A stretch of DNA of 64,000 bases from Amyelois transitella (GCF_032362555.1 NC_083511.1:5456001-5520000), one strand, 5' to 3'; counted from the stretch's first letter, positions 26,301 through 38,282 are shown. Notes: a model not told the origin generated them from the sequence alone. Program-made: numbers and translations.

Positions 26301-29300
26301 TCAGTCAGTCACTCAGTGTCCTCATTTTTATATTTAAATTAAATTTATTTCTGTCATGGGGTACACAGAACCAAATAGTCTCGAAAATACCAGCTCTCTG
26401 GTTCCGATGGCTTAGTGACGGAGACAGTGACAGTTTGCTAGCCAGTTGCCCAATAAAACGATGTATTAGCTAGTCTAAATAAATCTATAAATAATTCTAT
26501 AAATGAATAAATTAAGAAAATCTGGAATTATTCAATATTTTTTTTTAATTTACCAAAGTGATTTTTTTTAGCTTATTACTTTGAGAAGTTTATTTTTGTT
26601 ATCAATATCAGTATATCAGTTACGAAAGTTTTAAAACAACGTTATTATAACCTTAAAAGATTATTAGGATTGGATTTCTGGCGGTATATCTTACGTAATA
26701 TATAATAGGGAACTTCCGCAATAATGTTCTGTATAAATCTAAGCAGATAGATATTAAGTAAAAATTGCTAACCGAGATAATTTGAAATATCCGCGATTAC
26801 ACTTTAGGAAAAGAAAGTCACGATTTTTCTAATCCCAAGTTTATTAGCTATTCCCTTATTCGCCTTTTACTACATCCATACATGGGAAAGTTATAAAAAA
26901 AAATAAAAATTTATACTTATTGAAGTAAATTAGAAACAAAAACAAAGCTCGTGTTAATAATAAGTGGTTATTTATTTATGAGACGCGAAAGCGACTAATG
27001 CAAACATTAAGTAAATATTTGCTGGTGTCAGTAGCATTACCAGTTTTAATAAAGTCGTTAAAATATACTCGTTCTAAATATTATGCACAGGTATGAAGTT
27101 AATAATTTTGCAATTCATTTGCAGTGGCCTTGGAATAAAAACAAATAAGTAAAACTTGTTTTTAGAAATCGACACAATTTTTACAAATTATTTTATTATT
27201 TTTTAAGGATTTATGAAGACAAATAAAAATCTTAGTTACCTGTTTAACATTTATCTTTAACCATAGTTTTTCTCCTTATTAAGTATAATGTATTCACGGT
27301 ATTAACCAAAATCTTAAATGTTTGTTAATTTACTCGTATATCACTTACCTCCTGCTTATATTATAAGTTATTTATATCAGGAATGCTCCGTTTTACGAAC
27401 AAACCGGTTATTACTTCATTCACTCCATTCCAATATCGCCTTGAATTACGGAAGTGCAGACTGGACTGGACACCACGGGCGTCCTTATTTGGTACTTACT
27501 TTCAAGATAATTACGAAAAATACTTCATGAATTACATACTAGAGGATATATAGGTATTTGTCCACAAAGATATTTGGATGTTCTTTTTAAAAAAAAATAT
27601 TTACTTTATAAACTTTTTAGTGATCAAACAGAAAGTAGCTTTTTCATATTTTCAAAATATCATTTAAATCAATTGATATCATATGTACATGCTAGACAGA
27701 AATGTTGAAGCTTTGCAATTTTGAAGAACTAATGTAATATTTCGCATATTGTAGACAAATAAAAGTACTGGAAAAAAGTAAAGCTAATAGGTACATATTT
27801 TGTAGAGTGCAAGGGTAGTTAGTAGATACTTTCTTAGCGAAAGTGCGTAGTAGCATTAGATTTATAGTTTATATAGATTTCCAGATAATTGAACAGTCGC
27901 AACACACGCATGTTTTCCATGTTCAATCCAATTAAAGGTATTTATATACATAACAATTTCTTCATACGCAATGCCTATGTGACGTGTTGATTGCCCATCA
28001 GCACCAAGGGTTCGTGTTACAACACCAACATTAATTTCCGAAAGTGGAGTAAGTACAACATTTGTGTGGATTGTGGTTGCGACAATATACACAAGTCAAC
28101 CAGAGTGCCTGAACGGGTCGACATCTGACATTACTCAATCAATATATGTATACTTACTGATTACATTTCCAGTACGTTGCGGGTAATTAATATACGATTT
28201 ATTTAGATTATTGTACGTGCAATTTCATTTTGAAATATCATCTCCTTGAAAGCGTCTTATAAACCAATTTTTCTTACTGCGAGATATTATTTTTCTTAAA
28301 ATTCTCCTCTTAAAAAACGTGCATGCAAATTGGATTTATCGAAAAATTTCTTTAATTTACATAGATACTATTTAGGTACCCATATAACATCTATGCCAAA
28401 TCCGTAACTGAATTATTTGATTTGGAAAGCTTAACCTTTAAAAATCAGTAGTAAAACCAGCCATATAAACATTCGAAAATAGATATAATTGCATAATTCG
28501 GCTATTTCAATTCTTAAGTCAATCGAGGATAAATACTTCCTATGCTAACTGTGAATTACAGGACATTGTGAATTAAGTTAAATAACATTGTATCCTTTGA
28601 TCGGAAATAAGAGTTGTGGTAGGGAAATAAAGGAAATAATAGTACATATAAAAATTAAAAAATAATGCATCTTTCTGTTTAAAAATATGTTTTTTACATA
28701 CTACGTATTTAATCTACTTATATACGAGTATTCATATTAGGTATACATACGAATTTGGCGTATTTATCGTTTTGACTACCTAAGTATGTAGTAACTAGTA
28801 GTAGGTATATATGTAAGTTCGTAAGATTCAGTTTGTTTCGTAAGGAACAGATGTTACTCTTTATAAATAGAATTCATTAAATTCCAAGGAGGTAAGTTAA
28901 TATAGTGCAATTTGGCAAAGGTGTGAATAACAATGAATAAAAATTTCATAATTTTTAAACAAGGGTACAGATTAAGTTATGCATTGTGCAAACAGAATGT
29001 ACCTACCCAGGTCTTGCGGCAAGAGTTTAATTCGTTCATTGCATTGAATATAATAGTCAGGGCGAGGCAAGGTAGATTGTATCGCCATAAGTATAAATAA
29101 ATGGAGCCAAGTGTGAACTGCATTGTCACGAAACAAAAAACTACAGAAACAACATAAGTAATACTAGAGATTTTGTAAGGTTGGCGGACATAGATAGGTA
29201 TAGTTGCATATTTTACTCATTCCGCGAACGCCGCTGCCACTACATCTTTTAAATTATCAGATATCTATGTAAAACAATAAATATAGACCTAAATTATAAT

Positions 29301-31118
29301 AAATTAACAAAAGGAAAAACGGTAGGAACCAAGTAAAATGAGTGAAAGTGGTTACGGATCTCGAAGGCATGTTTTGATAATTTAAGTGCGAATATTGAGC
29401 TTAGTGTATGAAAATATTGTTTAGAACCTGAAAAAACATGTTAAACTCGTAAATAAATTTTTCGACGGATCAATATATTTACAGGTTATTACATGATTAT
29501 CTATGTAAGATACCTGTACTTAAATAGTGTAACATAAAGTGTAATTACGTCTCTATCCCTTGCGGGTAGATAGAGCCCACAGTCATCAAAAGACTGAAAG
29601 GCGCTCAGACGCTTGGCTTAATGATAGAATTGAGATTCAAATAGTGACATGTTGCTAGCCCATCGCCTAAAAGAACAATCTCAAGTATATAAACCTATTC
29701 TTTACATCCATGGGGAAAAGGTGGAGTGGTCCTATTCTTTAAGTAGTTAAAAAATTATAAAATTAAGAAGAACAAACACAACTATTAAATACTCATATTT
29801 TTATTATTTTTTTAATTCATAACCCTGCACTCAAACCAAGAGAGAAAAAACATTGATTAACTTTATTTTGCTATCATTTTTATTTTTTAACCTAATGAGG
29901 TCGATTCCAAAAATAATAATTCTTTTGAGAAGATTGATTAGACATTGTCGCTAATTAATCCGTGTTATATATCTATCACCAGTGACCTCAAAATCTAGTG
30001 TAAATTACACGCACCACATTACACCCAAGGTAGACCGGTAGATTAATACGATACCTATTCTGTTCCAGATATGTATGCTGTGTGCAGTCACAGCTTATGC
30101 GCAATACGACTCGCCTATTCCCCAACGATTACTAATTCCTGGAGCTATACCAGTGGGCAGTACACGACAGGGTGGCTTCCGACAAGGAAGAATTCAAGCG
30201 CCCGTACCAGGAGGACCAAATAGAATTCGAAGGCCGGGACTGGGCAGACCCTCATTCAAATCCGTCGATGCTTCGCCTCGTCCCAGCCTCCAGTCACTGG
30301 AAGATCTCGCGAAACCCGTGACTGAAGAACCGGAGGATGAAATTGAAATCAACACTCCTACTGCTTTCTCACCAAGTATATTCTCAACACCAGAGCCACA
30401 AAATGACTTCTACGATATAACCACCACTTCGCAACCTAAACCACCTATTGTCTTCAACCCATCTTTATTCCAACAATCAACATCACCAGCACCAAAACCA
30501 GAACCTGTTCGGCCCACGCAATACCGACCTCTGTTGCTTCCACAGTCTTTTAACCCCGTAAGAAACGAACCATCTAAACCGCAACCTGTCAGACTCCAAC
30601 CGTTGTCAAGCAGACCGCAGCGCCCGGTGTTCAGACCAGAACCCAAGCCTTTTGTCGAAGAAGACAATGAGCCAGTGCAACCAGTCAGACAATACACAAG
30701 ACCTACTCAAGAACCCATCAACCGTGCGCCCGTGAAGGCTGCGCCTCAAAGATATACCGCTAGTAACCCTAGGGAGAAAAAACCAGTAGCCCAGATTATT
30801 CGCAAATATCGTGAAGAAAACGAAGATGGAAGCATCACGTGGGGATTCGAAAACGACGATGGCTCTTTCAAAGAAGAGACAATTGGTGTAGACTGTATCA
30901 CTCGCGGCAAATACGGGTATGTTGATCCAGATGGACTCAAACGCGAATATAACTATGAGACTGGCATCCAATGCGATAAAAACAAGGAGACACAAGAAGA
31001 AAAAGGTTTCATAGATTACCAAGAAAATAAGGCAGTGTTACCTAATGGTATTACGATTGATCTCGCTGCGATGGGTAAAAAATCTAAAAGGCCGTTTAGG
31101 TCGCCTGTAAATCACTAG
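23381..31118 (+). CDS. Secreted cuticular protein with R&R chitin-binding domain
   Basis: A secreted cuticle component predicted to bind chitin through an R&R (Chitin_bind_4) domain. Exons 23381-23395 and 30069-31118 give about 354 residues; stop TAG 31116-31118. Order: signal peptide 1-16; a long low-complexity linker rich in Pro, Gln, Arg and Ser (about 17-240) with repeated PxP and RPxxxP words; R&R domain about 245-306 (DGSITWGFENDDGSFKEE, then GKYGYVDPDGLKREYNYE); and a basic C-terminus. The domain has the G-x-Y-x-Y-x-x-P-x-G core but is neither a clean RR-1 nor RR-2, and two cysteines (VDC and IQC) bracket its core. The 6.7-kb intron holds repeats but no gene I can see. AATAAA lies 141 bases after the stop. 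Confidence 0.85.
24983..25090 (+). repeat. Non-LTR (RTE/CR1-type) repeat fragment
   Basis: The opening 'actagcgatccgcaccggct' with 'tcgcacgggaagc', then 'ataaaccttccttccttgaa' and 'acactctatctttaaaaaaa', is the 3' end of a repeat very common in moths and butterflies. About 100 bases remain. Confidence 0.65.
25675..25990. repeat. Dispersed repeat R5
   Basis: The segment 'gggaacacacaaagattagg' with 'aagagcatat' occurs at about 25695-25725, and 'ggcattaggaagagcatata' recurs near 25921-25940, so the interval is internally repetitive. A decayed relative ('aatacacaaagattaaagaa') lies in the second intron of gene A near 14250. The G+C content is higher than in the surrounding intron. No coding motif is seen. 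Confidence 0.45.
29538..29745 (+). repeat. Dispersed repeat family R1, near full-length copy
   Basis: Ordered R1 words: 'cgtctctatcccttgcgggt', 'agatagagcccacagtc', 'aaaagactgaaaggcgc', 'caaatagtgacatgttgcta', 'gcccatcgcctaaaagaaca', 'gagtggtcctattcttt'. This is one of the best-preserved copies and lies in the cuticular gene intron. Confidence 0.75.
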
Positions 31119-31258
31119 GTTTAAAGAAAATGTATTTATTCTAGGAAAATCTAATTTTAAGGAAGTTCTCGTTATCTTGTCATCATACTGTTAGTAAAAA
31201 ATAACACAGCTATCATCACCTGGTTGTTCGATTGTTTCGATCAGTCCAAGAGGTGTCC

Positions 31259-31264
31259 AATAAA
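31259..31264 (+). terminator. Polyadenylation signal of the cuticular protein gene
   Basis: AATAAA 141 bases past the stop codon, followed by T- and GT-rich sequence. It converges on the SAP18 signal about 255 bases away. Confidence 0.6.
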
Positions 31265-31518
31265 AAATGTAAATTGATTGTGTTCATTATTTGAAACAAA
31301 TTTCAAACCGACGAGATGATGGATGGTGGTTAAAGCGAAATACGATGGATCGTGGCAAGTAAAAAGATGTAATCTCTGCCTAAAGTTTGGTCTCTATTCT
31401 ATACCGTCTTTGGCAGCTGGTAAACAGATTTTCAAGGGTTATGTTGCAAAATATCATCAGATCTGAAGTAAGGGTTAATCCTTGCAAAATAAAAATTGAA
31501 GTAATACCAAACATGATA

Positions 31519-31524
31519 TTTATT
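31519..31524 (-). terminator. Polyadenylation signal of SAP18
   Basis: Minus-strand AATAAA about 50 bases after the SAP18 stop codon, giving a very short 3' UTR. Confidence 0.6.
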
Positions 31525-31572
31525 TCAACAAAAAATAAACTTAGGTGTACATAGTTATTGACAGAAACTTAT

Positions 31573-32261
31573 TTAGTAAGGACGATTATTAATATATGGC
31601 TGTGGGCGCCTCATGGGTGGGGGCATTCTATTGGGAGGAGTTATAGATATATCTAGGTAAAACCCAATCTGGAATTTAACCTGGGACAAGGTCTTATTGT
31701 CATCACCACCACGTTGTCCTGAACATGTTACCCCTATTTCTCTCATTCTATAAGTAGGTGATCGCAAATCTGGATAAACAATTGCAAAATCAAAGTAAGT
31801 TCCTTTACGTCGGGTCTCAGGATTTACTTCTTTGACAAGTCCAGTAAGTTCACGGAGTGATGCATCCATCCATGTGTAAATTTGAAGTTCATTTTGTGGC
31901 ACATTACCTCTCGCATAATCAGCAAGCGAGTTATGTCGACCCGTCGAGCAGAATACTCGTAACAGCAGAGGACATGTCTGAAAACAGCACAGATTGCAAT
32001 CTTTAAAAATATCATACTTTGCTTCGAATCATTGAATTATGTTTGCATTGATATGTAAGTATATTATGTTTTCGAAAGATTGATTTCACTTTTTTCATTC
32101 TTTATCCTTTGCAATAAATATCCTTCAACAACAAATGGGTAAATAGGTACCTATGATGGACAGCAGAACGTTATAAAGAATCGATATCATACCTTTTCCC
32201 TGTCTACAGGTTTTTCTATTGGTTTTACTTCTTCAACGACCATAGATTCTAATCCTGCCAT
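31573..32261 (-). CDS. SAP18: SAP18 (Sin3A-associated protein, 18 kDa; fly Bin1)
   Basis: SAP18 is a nuclear protein that links the Sin3-HDAC corepressor and is also a subunit of the ASAP/PSAP exon-junction complexes. Two exons, 32193-32261 and 31573-31977, join in phase 0 across a 215-base intron to give 157 residues, against 153 in human. Exon 1 encodes MAGLESMVVEEVKPIEKPVD then REK. Exon 2 opens TCPLLLRVF and continues GNVPQNELQIYTWMDASLRE, LTGLVKEVNPE, FDFAIVYPDL, SQVKFQIGFYLDISITPPNR and ends NNRPY. These are the hallmark blocks of the ubiquitin-like fold. The start ATG at 32261 is the only one fitting the conserved N-terminus. It faces the calcipressin gene head to head, with 1.75 kb between the starts. 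Confidence 0.95.
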
Positions 32262-32409
32262 GTCAAATAATTATTTGTTCTAACCTGAGACTATGTAACA
32301 GTTTAATTAATATGTGTGTACTTTGATTTTATTTAAATAATCAAGCTAGAGAATAGAACAGCGATAGGTAAGCAACCAAAAAATTAAATCGGCGTCTTGC
32401 TTGACTGAG

Positions 32410-32456
32410 ATGTCATTTGAATGTGATTGTCAAAAACAATCACATTCAAATGACAT
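32410..32456. repeat. Perfect inverted repeat, 21-bp arms
   Basis: Arms 32410-32430 and 32436-32456 are exact reverse complements (atgtcatttgaatgtgattgt), loop caaaa. Weaker complementarity continues outward (gcgtcttgc against gcgaagac), suggesting the core of a foldback MITE about 150 bases from the SAP18 ATG. Confidence 0.9.
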
Positions 32457-32492
32457 TGACTTCAGTAAAACTCATTGGCGAAGACACATAAC

Positions 32493-32546
32493 TTTTTTTT
32501 TTTTTTTTTTTTATGTCCGTCACCATCACCGCAAAAAAAAAAAAAA
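32493..32546. repeat. T20 / A14 inverted homopolymer pair
   Basis: Twenty T (32493-32512), a 20-base spacer beginning atgtccgtcacc (32513-32532), then fourteen A (32533-32546). It could fold on itself. Run lengths may be affected by sequencing error. Confidence 0.8.
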
Positions 32547-34015
32547 CAAAAATTTACGCATGCTATAATCTATTATTACTATTTTGAACACCTTTGTTGA
32601 GAAACATAACCAATCAGTCATATATTCCGTCATAAGAAAGGAAATAAATAAACATCACTTTTAAGACCACGTACAATAACATTTTATGCATATAAAATAA
32701 CACTAATAACGACATACACTTTAATTATTTTTAAAACATAGCAAATAATACCGTAAGTCGGTATTGATATGCAATGATAGGAAACTACTGATCCATTCTA
32801 TATTTATAAAGTTCATTCCAAATTCATTCAGAGTGTCTACTATTAGTCTGAGGCCTACTAGGTACTTATTACATATTGTTTAATAAATGCGCTCGAAGAC
32901 AAAACAATTAATCATTACACAACACACAACAATTAGGCGATGCGATGAAGAAACAGTTGCAGAGTAAGAATAAAATATGATTTTGATAATTGAAACATCT
33001 GATGGAGAACCACAATAGTTCAGTTAAACTATAATAAATATCGCTAATTATAATAATTAAAATAAATGCTGGTGTCTACTAGAGGTCAGGCTGTATCTCT
33101 TACAACTTCATGTGGCTTTCTCTCGGTCCTTTTAAATAGATGCCCGCAGAAAAGACCCATAATCCCAATACGTATAAATACTAAATTAATATATATTTTT
33201 ATAATGTCTCCAAAATTTTGACATCATATCGCGGGAAATCAAAGTTGCGGGAATCAATTATAATAATCAACTATACTTAGATTACATTTGGCGCGATCTT
33301 TAGCGTCTTTTCGTTGAAAAGAGTTGGCAGCAGTATTTTATTAGGTAGCCGATGTTGGGATGGGATTCTTTCCGAAAAAAAAAACGATACGAATCGTAAG
33401 CGGATGTCTCGAATCACAAAGAAACATCGAGGATTAAAAGATCGATTTACGATTTTTTTTTTAAATTTGCATTAATTTATAATTTAAATATCAAATCCAT
33501 TTTATATTTATATTAAAACAAGATAAGTAGATTACATTATAACTGATCTCATGCCAGTAAAATTAGTTCTCTTTAGTTCAAGGAATTCAATATCAAAAAT
33601 CATTTTGTTACCATATCAAAGTCAGATCAGGTATTAAACATAGGCATTGTAGACATTTATTTTAAATATGTATTTATTACATGAAAATGTTAAAGCCCCC
33701 GATGCTTCATAACTAAACTTTGGGAAAAAACGGAACGATTCAAAACTGCATATCGATTAAAAATCCATCTATAAGACTTGAAAATCGTTTCATTGATTAA
33801 ACGATCTCAGGTTGCCATCCTTATTCTGATCCGCATTCATGACAAGTCTCGGAGTGTTTGACGATAAATAATTTTGTTGATAAAATAATTACAAAAATCG
33901 ATTAATTCTCGTATAGTTGTAATAAATTTTCCTAGGACATGTGTTTTTGGTCGCGTTAATTGAATAGTTGTTGTAACAAATTACAAGTAATCAACAAATT
34001 GATTAACATTGCATA

Positions 34016-34687
34016 ATGGCTCATAAGGAGGATGAACAATTTCAGGAAGACGATGTTTATATCAACCCAGAAGATGGCATGCCCAATGTTCACCCTAACA
34101 TTGCTAATTTAGAACAAGAAAGTGATGACCCCGACGAAGTGGACGACTTTGATGACTTACCTAAATCAGTAATCGTTACAAATATCCATAGCGACGTTTT
34201 CGGTGACGAGAAGCTAAAGAAGGACATGGAAGACCTCTTTCGTACGTTCTCAGATAACACTACCTTTCAATGGCTACGTAGTTTCAGACGCTTGAGAGTG
34301 AATTATGACAGTCCGTTGGCGGCGGCTAACGCTAGAGTTCAGCTTCACCAATATCAATTCCATAACTCTTGTATAAATTGTTATTTCACACAGCCAGTAA
34401 CACCAGTGTCATTTAAAAACTTGCGACCGCCAGCGCCAGTGAAACAGTTTCTTATTTCTCCACCATCAAGCCCTCCAGTTGGATGGGAGCCAAGGGAAGA
34501 AGGTGAACCACTAGTGAACCATGACCTTTTGGCGGCATTAGCAAATTTGTCACCAGGTGAGAGCCATGAACTCCATGCGCCAACTCCTACCCAGCCAGCC
34601 ATAATTGTTCATACTGCCTTGCCTGCAGAAAATGGCCCCTCAACACATGGTCACACTATTGTCCATACACGCTGTCCGGATTATTGA
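34016..34687 (+). CDS. sra: Calcipressin / RCAN (Drosophila sarah, nebula), calcineurin regulator
   Basis: A cytosolic regulator that binds and modulates the Ca2+/calmodulin phosphatase calcineurin. The 223-residue frame is complete in one exon. Order: acidic N-terminus 1-50; RRM-like domain about 50-127 (SVIVTNIHSDVF, ending SCINCYFTQP); the family signature FLISPPSSPPVGW at 145-157 with the two SP sites phosphorylated in vertebrate RCANs; NHDLLAALANLSPGESHELH 168-187; the PxIxIT-like docking motif PAIIVH at 194-199; and the C-terminal HTIVHTRCPDY, matching the vertebrate IIQTRRPEY end. ATG 34016 is preceded by 'acattgcata' and fits the expected length. An intronless coding region is notable; a 5' UTR intron is possible. 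Intact frame and motifs argue against a pseudogene. Confidence 0.93.
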   Translation: MAHKEDEQFQEDDVYINPEDGMPNVHPNIANLEQESDDPDEVDDFDDLPKSVIVTNIHSDVFGDEKLKKDMEDLFRTFSDNTTFQWLRSFRRLRVNYDSPLAAANARVQLHQYQFHNSCINCYFTQPVTPVSFKNLRPPAPVKQFLISPPSSPPVGWEPREEGEPLVNHDLLAALANLSPGESHELHAPTPTQPAIIVHTALPAENGPSTHGHTIVHTRCPDY

Positions 34688-35911
34688 TATGCCATTTTGA
34701 TAAATTAGTGTTTGTGAAAAATTTAAGCAGCTGTGAGAGCTTTTTATTTAACATGTCAATTTGGTCATCTGTGATGCCACGGACATCAGTAAAAGTTTTA
34801 AACCAAAATAATTTATTTTGCAGAACAATGCAATGTTTTTAGGCTTTCAGTAGATTGTGCATTTAATTTTATTTATATATTTAAAATATTTAAAATTGGT
34901 GCTATATTTTAACAACATTAATATTATAATATAGTTTCAATTTAGTTTTGGGTATATCTATTTTATTAATTCAAGAATTTACTGCATCTCAATGATTACA
35001 TTATGGCTTATGAAAAACAAAATTAGTTTTTTGCTAATCATAACATATTCGTGGTTGCATTATAAATTGACAATCAGTTTTACAGTCCAGAGCCCAATAA
35101 TCAACTCCCAAATATTATAGTGTGAAAATTTGATTATTGTTGTAGGGATTGTTGACATGATTACAAGAAGAAAGCTAAAGGAGCTAAAAACCTTTTGTGA
35201 TCAGCTTACATGTGATGAAAATACTGGGTATCTGCCTGGCACCAAACTACCCCAGAGATAATAAATAGTGCATGCTTTTATTATAAAAATAAACTTAATA
35301 CATAAAAACCATATGTAATGAAATGGAATAAGAATTACAATATAATTGTAGGAACCTATTCTGTTAAACAGATAATTAAGTTTGTAATACTGGAATAATA
35401 AGTCAAATATCAAATTCCTCCAGAAAAGCTAGTTACAAAGGAACCCTATAGATTTGGTTGCATTTTAAGCACATTACCAGAGTCATTATTTTATGTATAT
35501 AAATCAAATTAACAGAGGGATCTCTAGTTTTGAAAAAAACCATAATTGATAAAAGTTATTTAGTAAGTACCACCTCTCAGTTGATACCCGGAGCCATATT
35601 AAAATAGTCTTGTTTGTAGAGAGCATATGGCAGCATTTGAAATTAAAAGCACAGACATTGTTATTATTTAGGTAAAATATTTTTTTTTGTGAATTATTTG
35701 AAACAAAATGTTTAGCTGTGTGGACATGTCAAAGTATGCTTTGACAAAGCAGTTTTGTCAACTATTTAGAAGCTTACTAATTGTGTAAACTGCAAATAAA
35801 TCATATAAATATTCATTCACATCAGTAAACTTGGGCCATGCCCAACTTTTACCTTTTGGGAAATCATACTCAAATCTGACAAACTTGGAGTTGTGTTATG
35901 CTGTACTGTTG

Positions 35912-35917
35912 AATAAA
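35912..35917 (+). terminator. Candidate polyadenylation signal of calcipressin
   Basis: AATAAA followed by a T/GT-rich stretch (ttactttttgtttttatttt). It would give a 3' UTR of about 1.2 kb. Earlier weaker candidates exist, for example near 35795. Confidence 0.4.
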
Positions 35918-37224
35918 GTTACTTTTTGTTTTTATTTTCCAAAGGTTATTTAAGAATTAAAAAAATAAAATAAAACAATAAAGAAGTATTGTCAAGTAAC
36001 TATTTATAGCTAAAATATTCATTTGAAAAAACATTAAAAGTATACTGAACCAGCGATTGTGAATCAGGGCCTTTGCTTATAAGTATTTATCATAATTATT
36101 TTATAACTATGTTATTGTATTAATATTAATTTTTGTTATACCAATACCAAAAATGGAACTGCAAGAGGAATTAAATTATTATAATGCCCATTTAGATTTT
36201 GTGATATTATAAACTTAATTAAATTTGTCGCCTAGAATTGAATTGTTGAAAATGTGTAAATAATAAATTATTTTTGCAACAAGCAAATAGTAGAATAGAA
36301 TGATATTGTTTTTGAGATTAGAATGCAAAAGAGGAATAGTTTCTCCTTGGTCTAGTCTGCTCATATTTCGGCCACAAATGGGCATGTAAAAATATGTAGA
36401 TAATGCTATTCTGTATTTTAAGGACCAAATAATTTATTTCACGGCTGTTATGTAATTAAGCTATTATTAGACCTTAGTTCCTATTTTTGAAGATCTTTAT
36501 ATCTTGTCTGAGAGTGGCCAATCTATGGGAGCCGATAATATTTGTACCACCAGTAACATGATGCTCAAAAGGGTGGTAGATGAAATACCAATGCAGCATA
36601 TTCTTGTCCATTTTTATTTCACAACATAATCTCTATTATATTTATTTTTAGTGTAATTTTACCTACTAACATTATTGTACCTGACTGCAAAATTATTATA
36701 GCAAAAACTCTACTGCAGTGATAGTGGATTTATTTGTTTGGAATCCTGCCTTTATGCCTGTACACACTCATCGAAAAGTATCTTTCACATCATAGCATAT
36801 GTCACTAACCCTGATTACATTTGATCAGATTTTTTTGCTGAGAAAATGAAATTGATGTCAGTTCAGTTTTATGATTGAACTAACTCATCTAGGGAGGTTT
36901 TTGAACTATTTATAAATTAGAAGCTTTATAATTTGCAGTCGGGTTTCGATCTTAATAATTAAAATGTATTGTATGTACTACGGCGTACCTATGCAATTGA
37001 TTTCACTAATAGGCTTCAAAACCCCCGAAATATCCTATGTAGATTGTTATATGGAAATGTTTTGGTGATTACATATTGATTGACTAATAGTAATAAGAGC
37101 TGGTCCCATCTGGCTTTTACCGAGATTGCAGTAGGATTGCGTGGGCGTAGGTTACTTACACGTGCTTGTTATGAAAGGTTCGTTAAATCTTCATAATCTA
37201 AATAAAAGCGAAGTAAATGAATAT

Positions 37225-37280
37225 AGTCTCTGCCTACCCCCCGGGAAAGAGCCGTTATTTAATGTTTGTATGTAAATGAA
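37225..37280 (+). repeat. Short dispersed repeat R7
   Basis: The words 'agtctctgcctacccc' and 'gggaaagagccg', followed by a 'gtttgtatgtaa' tail, recur at 41168-41222 and 42632-42690. Confidence 0.5.
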
Positions 37281-38282
37281 TATCTACAGGAATATACACG
37301 GGATTTAGAAAACAATTTGCCACTGCGCGAATATCTTGTTATTAGTGCATGGCAATGGCAAGATGTAACGCGAGGGTAGCCAAATACCTTTTTTTGCTGT
37401 GTGGTGTTTTTAGTAGTCGGTTTAAGGCTTATAAAGAAAGTACCTATAAAAACATAATAACTTATTACATCGTAATTGGAACACTACGAACCTGATTTTT
37501 TATGCGGATGAATCTTTGTCACCTTTACATGTTTATCGAAGAACTATTTGTGCATACCTACATGAATGTATCTTCTATCGATGTTTTTAATCTCACTGTG
37601 ATTATGATTTTAATTGTTTGATGTAAATATAAATTATATTGAGTTTTAACCTGTCTTTAAATTTTTTGTGATAAGATTGCTTAGGTACCTACCATGTTCA
37701 GTCAGAAATTAATATTTATTTATCAGCTTGCACCCTAGAAATCGGAATATCTTATTCATTAACATCTTATTTAGCAGTGACTACACTGTGTCAGATAGCT
37801 TGGAAGTCGCTTTCTAATTGCTTGACTTATCCATTCGGTCGTGTTCAAAAGGGACAAACGCCAGAGGGCAATTCATACATAATATGATCTTATTTATGTT
37901 TTTGCTTATTGTGGTAATTTTTTGCACAATAACAAAATAATATTGTGGAGTAGTAACGCCTTTATTAGGTAGAGGTAGGTATAGGCAGTAAATGGTAGTT
38001 AATTACTCCCAAAATTATAAAAACTTAAATACCTACCGACACTCTTACCAATTTCTCTACTTAGAGAGGTAGGTAAACTTCAATTCTGTAAAGACAAGTC
38101 GGCATTCCTGTTTTGCTTGTTGGTTGCGTGGTTCCAAAAGTTACGAAAGTTTGCTAATTTTGTCGAATTACGCATTCAATATCGATGCGATACGATCCAC
38201 TAGGTAGTTTGTAGAGCATGAAGCGCATCTTAACTCTGTGATTTCTAGTGTCCATACATAAAGACAATTCCGGTAGAGAATT

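Larger units (their letters stand above)
23396..30068 (+). other. Intron 1 of the cuticular protein gene
   Basis: Donor gtgagt at 23396 and acceptor tgttccag ending at 30068. The intron contains repeat fragments at 24983-25090, 25675-25990, 26820-26890 and 29538-29745, and otherwise AT-rich unique DNA. Open frames of 60-120 codons occur but show no family motifs or consistent splice context. Confidence 0.55.
32262..34015. other. Intergenic region between SAP18 and calcipressin starts
   Basis: Contains both promoters by position, although no core element stands out. It holds the 21-bp hairpin at 32410-32456 and the T20/A14 inverted homopolymer at 32493-32546. A micro-ORF (33086-33160, -) has a protein-like C-terminus. 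The rest is AT-rich DNA with no recognised gene. Confidence 0.5.

Noticed and set aside
29493-29504. MIIY as the sole first exon of the cuticular gene
   Set aside because: It keeps frame and has a good donor, but lacks a basic n-region residue; MRTLL at 23381 makes a far better signal peptide and sits after a CpG-richer 5' block.
30410-31022. Minus-strand frames of 95 and 138 codons opposite the cuticular exon
   Set aside because: Shadow frames of a low-complexity Pro/Gln-rich coding sequence.
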